Below, one piece after another: positions 59,405-64,000 of a DNA stretch of 64,000 nucleotides (position 1 is the stretch's first letter; each line of letters begins with the position of its first letter). Below the pieces are notes generated by a model that did no database searches, had not been told where the DNA came from, and saw only the letters and a program-made list of their open reading frames with translations. This DNA is from Myxocyprinus asiaticus (lineage: Eukaryota > Chordata > Actinopteri > Cypriniformes > Catostomidae), in assembly GCF_019703515.2 (NCBI RefSeq), contig NC_059382.1:13433001-13497000 (forward strand). The letters run 5' to 3'. Made by a program: the position numbers and the translations under genes.

Positions 59405-60160
59405 GCCGCTTTTCCACCATCAGGCCGAACGGTTCTGAGCACGGTGTGGAACGGTTGCAGTAGCATTTCCACGTGCATTTCAGCAAATGAAAGAAAGTTA
59501 TACACATCTTGGATGGCATGAGGGTGAGTAAATGATGAAAGCATTTTCATTTTTGGGTGAACTATCCTTTTAAGTGCACGTTTAGTGTATCTTCATGGTT
59601 TTGATGATGATGATGGTTTAACTAGTAGGCTATAGTAGCCTACATTTATTTTTCTACATGCCTTTTTTGTCTGGGAAGTAGATTACTTGCTAAAACTCCA
59701 AATAAATCAATATAATCATATTTACTATTTTCATGTAATATAATTTATATAATATTCTGTCATTAAATATTATAAGCTAGTCTGGAAACTTTAACCTTTA
59801 TGTGTTTGTGTCCGGTGGCATACACAAGCCCTGAGCAAATGATGGCAGACCTCTCGCCTTTTTCTTTTTGCTTCTCTTTTTGTGATATGGGCTGTGTCTT
59901 TCCTGTACTTTAGCATAGTAAAATCAGGGGGAAAAGCAGTACTAAAAACTGGAATATGTTGTCATCCTCCATAGTGCACTCGCTCCATTGTTTACCTCTC
60001 ACGTCGTCACCAACAGACGGATCTGTTTCATACATTCTAATCCTGATTTCACCGCATCAGAGTGGATAAAGAAACTGTAACTGTGGCAACTGGCCTGGAT
60101 TGGTACGGAACAGCACGGTTTTGCCACGAGAACTGTTTGGCCATATGGTGAAAAAGCGGG
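59405..60160. mobile_element. TIR element, 756 bp, TATTG duplication
   Basis: Left GCCGCTTTTCCACCATCAGG; right (reverse complement) CCCGCTTTTTCACCATATGG, with further matching to about 30 bp. TATTG flanks it at 59400-59404 and 60161-60165. It contains an Angel-like fragment. Confidence 0.7.
59478..59573. mobile_element. Angel-like MITE right arm (copy 10), nested
   Basis: GTTATACACATCTTGGATGG, GAGGGTGAGTAAATGATGA and terminus GGGTGAACTATCCTTTTAA within the 59405-60160 element. Confidence 0.75.
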
Positions 60161-60165
60161 TATTG

Positions 60166-60737
60166 TAATCTAAGGCGAGTTTGAGTAATGTCTACTTAAG
60201 TAATGTAACGTTCATTAGGCCCAAATGTGTAAGATGCAAAACATCTTTTTACTTTGTCAGGAGATGTGATGGAATACAAGCTCAATGCTTGTGTTATATA
60301 TAAAACTAACACATCAGAAAGAGTTCTTGATTATGTATGTTAGAAGTTTCATCACTATAATTATTATGATCCCTCTCTTAGATTGCCATGTCCCTGGTTA
60401 AAAAACTGGATCTCGCCCAGGCTCTTCCAATTCCAAAGCAACCAGCATAATTACAGAAAAGATCTTTAATTAGGGCAAAGAGAAGAATTATCCAGCAGTG
60501 GCCAATGCAGTCTTCTCCTACATCATTTTCTCTTTCAGTGAGCCAAAAAAAATCAAAGGAGGAAGAGGAGGGAGAGGACTACCACAGAGGATGGGGAGGG
60601 CACCTTGGTGGAATCTACCCAGCAATGCTGTTTTTACTTCCACACACTGTTTTCTAGGACTTCATACACTCTGTCCTTCACCACAGACTGGGAATCACAC
60701 TTTACCCCTTGTCATTTCATTTTAGTTCTCATTTAGT
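60166..60737. other. No gene seen
   Basis: No supportable ORF or repeat. Confidence 0.35.
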
Positions 60738-60812
60738 GTTCCTGTAGCTCAGCGGGTAGAATATGGTGGTTGACAAGACCAAGATTGTGGGTTTGATTCC
60801 CAGTGAATGCAC
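60738..60812 (+). repeat. tRNA-like SINE head or tRNA pseudogene
   Basis: GTTCCTGTAGCTCAGCGGGT (A box) and GGGTTTGATTCCC (B box) are spaced as in a tRNA gene. The acceptor arms do not pair well, and the sequence runs on into ATGCACAGATTATAAAATGT, typical of a teleost tRNA-headed SINE. Confidence 0.55.
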
Positions 60813-62989
60813 AGATTATAAAATGTGGCTCCAGAAGAACTTTTCCATAGGGGTTTCATAAAGTACTTCATAAAATCATTAATGGCATGAACCAAACCAA
60901 CAAGCCAACAAATGTAGGCTAATCACAACATTTCAAGTTAAGCAAAAAAGAATTTAAAAATGGACAAAGAGAACACGACTGTGACCTTAATTTTTCATGA
61001 AAGAATGAACTACAATCTCATGGTGCATTGCGAATGACGTAATTGAAATAAAAAAAAGATGTGAAAAAATAGAACTATTAATTTAATGTTTTTGTTTATA
61101 ATTATTGACTCAATATATTTCAAGTTTTCTGCAAAATATTCAGATATATACAAATATATAAGTAGTTTCGCAGTGTGTCACGGGAGTGGGCGATCGCTTT
61201 TGCCGCGGTCCTCAGGATCATGGGTAGTGTAGTTCTTCACCAGAAATTCTACTATTAAACTATTAAACTAACAACCTTGGAGCTCATGGTCTTTAAAGGT
61301 TTATAAGCTATCGTTAATAATTGATTCTCCTACAATTAATGTGATTTTTACATCTGGAACCATATTCTTGCATGCACTCTGTTGCCACCATTTTACAACC
61401 ACTGACAAGGGGATTTTAAAAGCACCCCTTTCGCGTGGTAATATCATTGTAACACACAGCCCCTCATGGTTTACTTTAGTACTGTCAACCAAAATGTACA
61501 TTTGACCTTACATCATTGTGGTCTCCTGTTTAAATGAGCTGGGAAAGACATATACACAGAGAGCGGCCCATGTTTTGGGGGGAAGGGTGGTCAAGCCGCT
61601 TACCAGCTCTGTCAGGGAGAGAACACGGGGAGGGTCAGTCCAGTTCACGCCAAGCTATTGACATGCTGTTGGCCTGATTACTCATTACCAGACAGCGGGA
61701 GGTAGTCTGGGGCACGGGGCGCTCCCATGCCCTGGCATACGGGACAGGCCCCACCATTCATAACAAAAATTACTCTCTATTAAAGGAACAAAGGTTAACA
61801 GCCTGTGACCCTCTGCCCGATGCTAGTAAGGCACTGTGGTGATATTGACACCGTGAACAAAGGAACACAGGGCTGAATATTCGACTGTTTGTGAGTCTCA
61901 GTGTTAATGTCAATATTGCTGGTGATGACAGTGTAAGAAGAATATGTTTTGTGGGCAATAGGGGGTTTGTGACTCGTGCTTGTGTGCACCTGGGAATATG
62001 TGCAAGTTTGTGTATGTGTATGTGATCATTTTAGAGCGAAAATGGTATTAAGTTAAAGGGACAAGCTTCATAAAGTTGCTTTATGAGCAGGAAATAATGG
62101 AAGTAGATGTCTTGAGTCCAGCTGATTCCAATTATGAAAACTATAAGATTGGATCAGAAATCCTGAGGACAAAAGCAATGAAATTAGAAGATGCCCAGCT
62201 GTAATTCCACAACTCCTCTACAGAGTTTAGCCATAATGTTTATTTATAACTTAGATATAATAAATACATACATGTAAACAAATTACATTCTTATCCTGAT
62301 ATGCCATCAATGAAACAGCTTCTGTAATTTAGTTCTGAACGGATATTTTTACTAATACCGTATGTTTGATTACAGTCAGTTATTTTATTGCTCAGAGGAT
62401 TACAGGAAAATTGTATTGCTCAGAGGTTATGCTTTAATAGCTTCGTTCACATAGACATATTTCCAAGAACATACCATGCACATTTTTTCTATTAATAAGT
62501 CTACAAATCTCACTCTGTTGTTCGATATGCTGCTTCACTCATGTGCCTTCTGCAGATGAAAGCCGTTTGCACATCTGCCCAAAGTAAGATTTGCCTAAAT
62601 CATCATTCTTTTCTCTGTATTCTAAACATTAACATTCTTTTATACACTTATCTTTGCAGTAGTATCAGTCCCATCATAAATTACAAAATCAGATTATAAT
62701 CGGCGCACATTATGGCCGCATAGTGTTAGTGCATAAGCGCTATGAATGCAAAAGGTAAATATTACAAATCACACATTATCTACTGCATATACTGTATATT
62801 ACATCATCGAGTGGTTAAAACAGCTTTTAACTGATCTCGTCTGAATTCTACACATAGAATGAGGCATGAATTTTATTGTCATATCAGTTGATGTTATACA
62901 TGTTACCTTGAGCATCCTCATATTTAAATGCTCCTCTAAATGTATGGGATCAAAATCCCGTCAAATGTATTGCGGTCACGGATCCAAAA
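60813..62989. other. No gene seen
   Basis: Possible inverted words GAACTACAATCTCATGG (61010) and CATGGGTAGTGTAGTTC (61220) may mark a further decayed TIR element. No supportable ORF. Confidence 0.35.
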
Positions 62990-63108
62990 TTAATAAGCGT
63001 GAATCAAAATAATAAGCGTAAATCAAAAAATAATAAGCGCAGATCAAAAAAATAATAAGCGCAGATCAAAATAATTCGCACAGATAAAATAACAAGCATG
63101 AATCAAAA
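62990..63108 (+). repeat. ~20-bp tandem array at the 3' side of a LINE
   Basis: Six imperfect units of 18-22 bp of the form TAATAAGCGCAGATCAAAA, with variants AAGCGTGAATC, AAGCGTAAATC, TTCGCACAGAT and AAGCATGAATC. On the minus strand it follows the LINE reverse transcriptase. Confidence 0.85.
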
Positions 63109-63122
63109 ATATATTAACACAT

Positions 63123-64000
63123 TTAAAATATGCTGCTGCTGCAAAAACCAATAATCAATAATCCTCTCAGCAGTCCGAACTGTACTTTCCTTCTGATGTC
63201 TGATTTCGTAGCTGAACCAAACCAGACAGTTATTGAAGTGCAGAGGACAGACTCAATGACTGCGGAGTAAAACTGTATCAGCAGCGCCTGTGGCAGGTTG
63301 AATTTCCTCAGCTGGCGAAGGAAGTACAACCTCTGCTGGGCCTTTTTCACAATGGAGTCAATGTGGATCTCCCACTTCAGGTCCTGTGAGATGATAGTGC
63401 CCAGGAACCTGAATGACTCCACTGCTGCCACAGTGCTGTTTAGAATGGTGAGGGGGGTCAATGTTGGGGTGTTCCTCTTAAAGTCCACAATGATCTCCAC
63501 TGTTTTGAGCGTGTTCAGCTCAAAGTTGTTTTGACTGCACCAGACAGCCAGATGTTCAACCTCCCTTCTGTATGCAGACTCATCGTCATCTCGGATGAGG
63601 CTGATAACGGTGGTGTCGTCTGCAAACTTCAGGAGCTTGACAGAGGGGTCCTTGGCAATGCAGTCATTGGTGTAGAGGGAGAAGAGTAGTGGGGAGAGCA
63701 CACATCCCTGGGGGGCACCAGTGCTGATTGTACAGGTGCTAGAAGTGAGTTTCCCCTGTCTCACAAGCTGCTGCCTGTCCGTCAGAAAGCTGGTAATCCA
63801 CTGACAGATAGACATGGGAACAAAGAGTTGGTGTAATTTATTCTGGAGTATAGCTGGGATGATGGTGTTGAAAGCTGAACTGAAATCCACAAAAAGGATC
63901 CTTGCATATGTCCCTGGTCTGTCCAGATGTTGCAGGATATGATGCAATCCTATGTTGACTGCATCATCCACAGACCTGTTTGCTCTAAGCAAATTGAAGG
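63123..64000 (-). pseudogene. Non-LTR retrotransposon (LINE) reverse transcriptase, 3' part, frameshifted
   Basis: Reverse transcriptase of a LINE of the CR1/L2/Rex-like type common in teleosts; it would copy element RNA at the target site. The frame is open through the window edge (FNLLRANRSVDDAVN..), so the 5' part lies outside. Visible motifs: FVDFSSAFNTI (first catalytic Asp), TGAPQGCVLSPLLFSLYTND, and FADDTTVISLI with the catalytic Asp pair about 90 residues on. The thumb region (NNFELNTLKTVEIIVDF, FRFLGTIIS) and SAVIESVL..VWFGSATKSD follow. After that a frameshift near 63180 puts the expected TVRTAERII segment in another frame, and the reading ends at 63123. Probably inactive. Confidence 0.9.

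Noticed and set aside
60738..60812. Functional tRNA gene
   Set aside because: Boxes A and B are present, but the acceptor stem does not pair and the sequence continues as a SINE.
1..64000. CRISPR array, prokaryotic operon or rRNA genes
   Set aside because: No regularly spaced direct repeats with unique spacers and no rRNA landmarks; the content is vertebrate nuclear DNA.
1..64000. let-7c/miR-99/miR-125 cluster, which lies on the same chromosome arm as NRIP1 in mammals
   Set aside because: Scanned by eye for the mature miRNA seeds on both strands and found none.

Overview
The window is vertebrate nuclear DNA, AT-rich with long (TA)n tracts. The repeat spectrum (Tc1/mariner, many short hAT-like elements, palindromic MITEs with TTAAAGGGATAGTTCACCC-type ends, a tRNA-headed SINE, a CR1/L2/Rex-like LINE) points to a teleost fish, probably a cypriniform. 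No search was run, so species and paralog remain inference.

One intact protein-coding gene is present: nrip1 (RIP140), on the minus strand with its whole coding region in one exon (4172-7390). Its 3'UTR runs to about 2100, where two AATAAA signals are followed by a GT-rich element. A possible noncoding first exon with a good splice donor (CAG|GTAAGG at 49991/49990) lies near 50 kb. If it is real, nrip1 has an intron of about 42.6 kb and almost all the repeats described here are intronic.

Layout. 1-2.1 kb: downstream flank with a half copy of a palindromic MITE. 2.1-7.4 kb: nrip1 3'UTR and coding exon. 9.5-17.9 kb: three hAT-type elements, each with a perfect 8-bp target duplication (TATTCTAA, GTCTCGAA, CTACTAAC). 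The second contains another hAT copy; the third contains a dead Tc1 element and a SINE. Between them lies a mostly unique block (13.5-15.1 kb) with a perfect palindromic estrogen response element. 18-24.4 kb: fragments, a palindromic MITE split by a SINE, and further TIR elements. 24.9-50 kb: mostly unique sequence with scattered MITEs, including a 1.2-kb palindrome that carries a nested 517-bp element with a TCA duplication. 50.26-50.89 kb: another hAT element with a perfect TSD, directly beside the candidate first exon. 51-60.2 kb: more MITEs and a cluster of two long-TIR elements. 60.7 kb: a tRNA-like SINE head. 63.1-64 kb: the 3' part of a LINE reverse transcriptase running off the window edge, with a short tandem array at its 3' side.

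The functional content is therefore one nuclear-receptor corepressor gene, whose presumed intron holds candidate nuclear-receptor sites among layered transposon insertions. I found no protein-coding system that looks new. The most interesting signals are the two consensus EREs (one within a transposon), the nested insertion histories with exact target duplications, and the changed LxxLL motifs in the protein.
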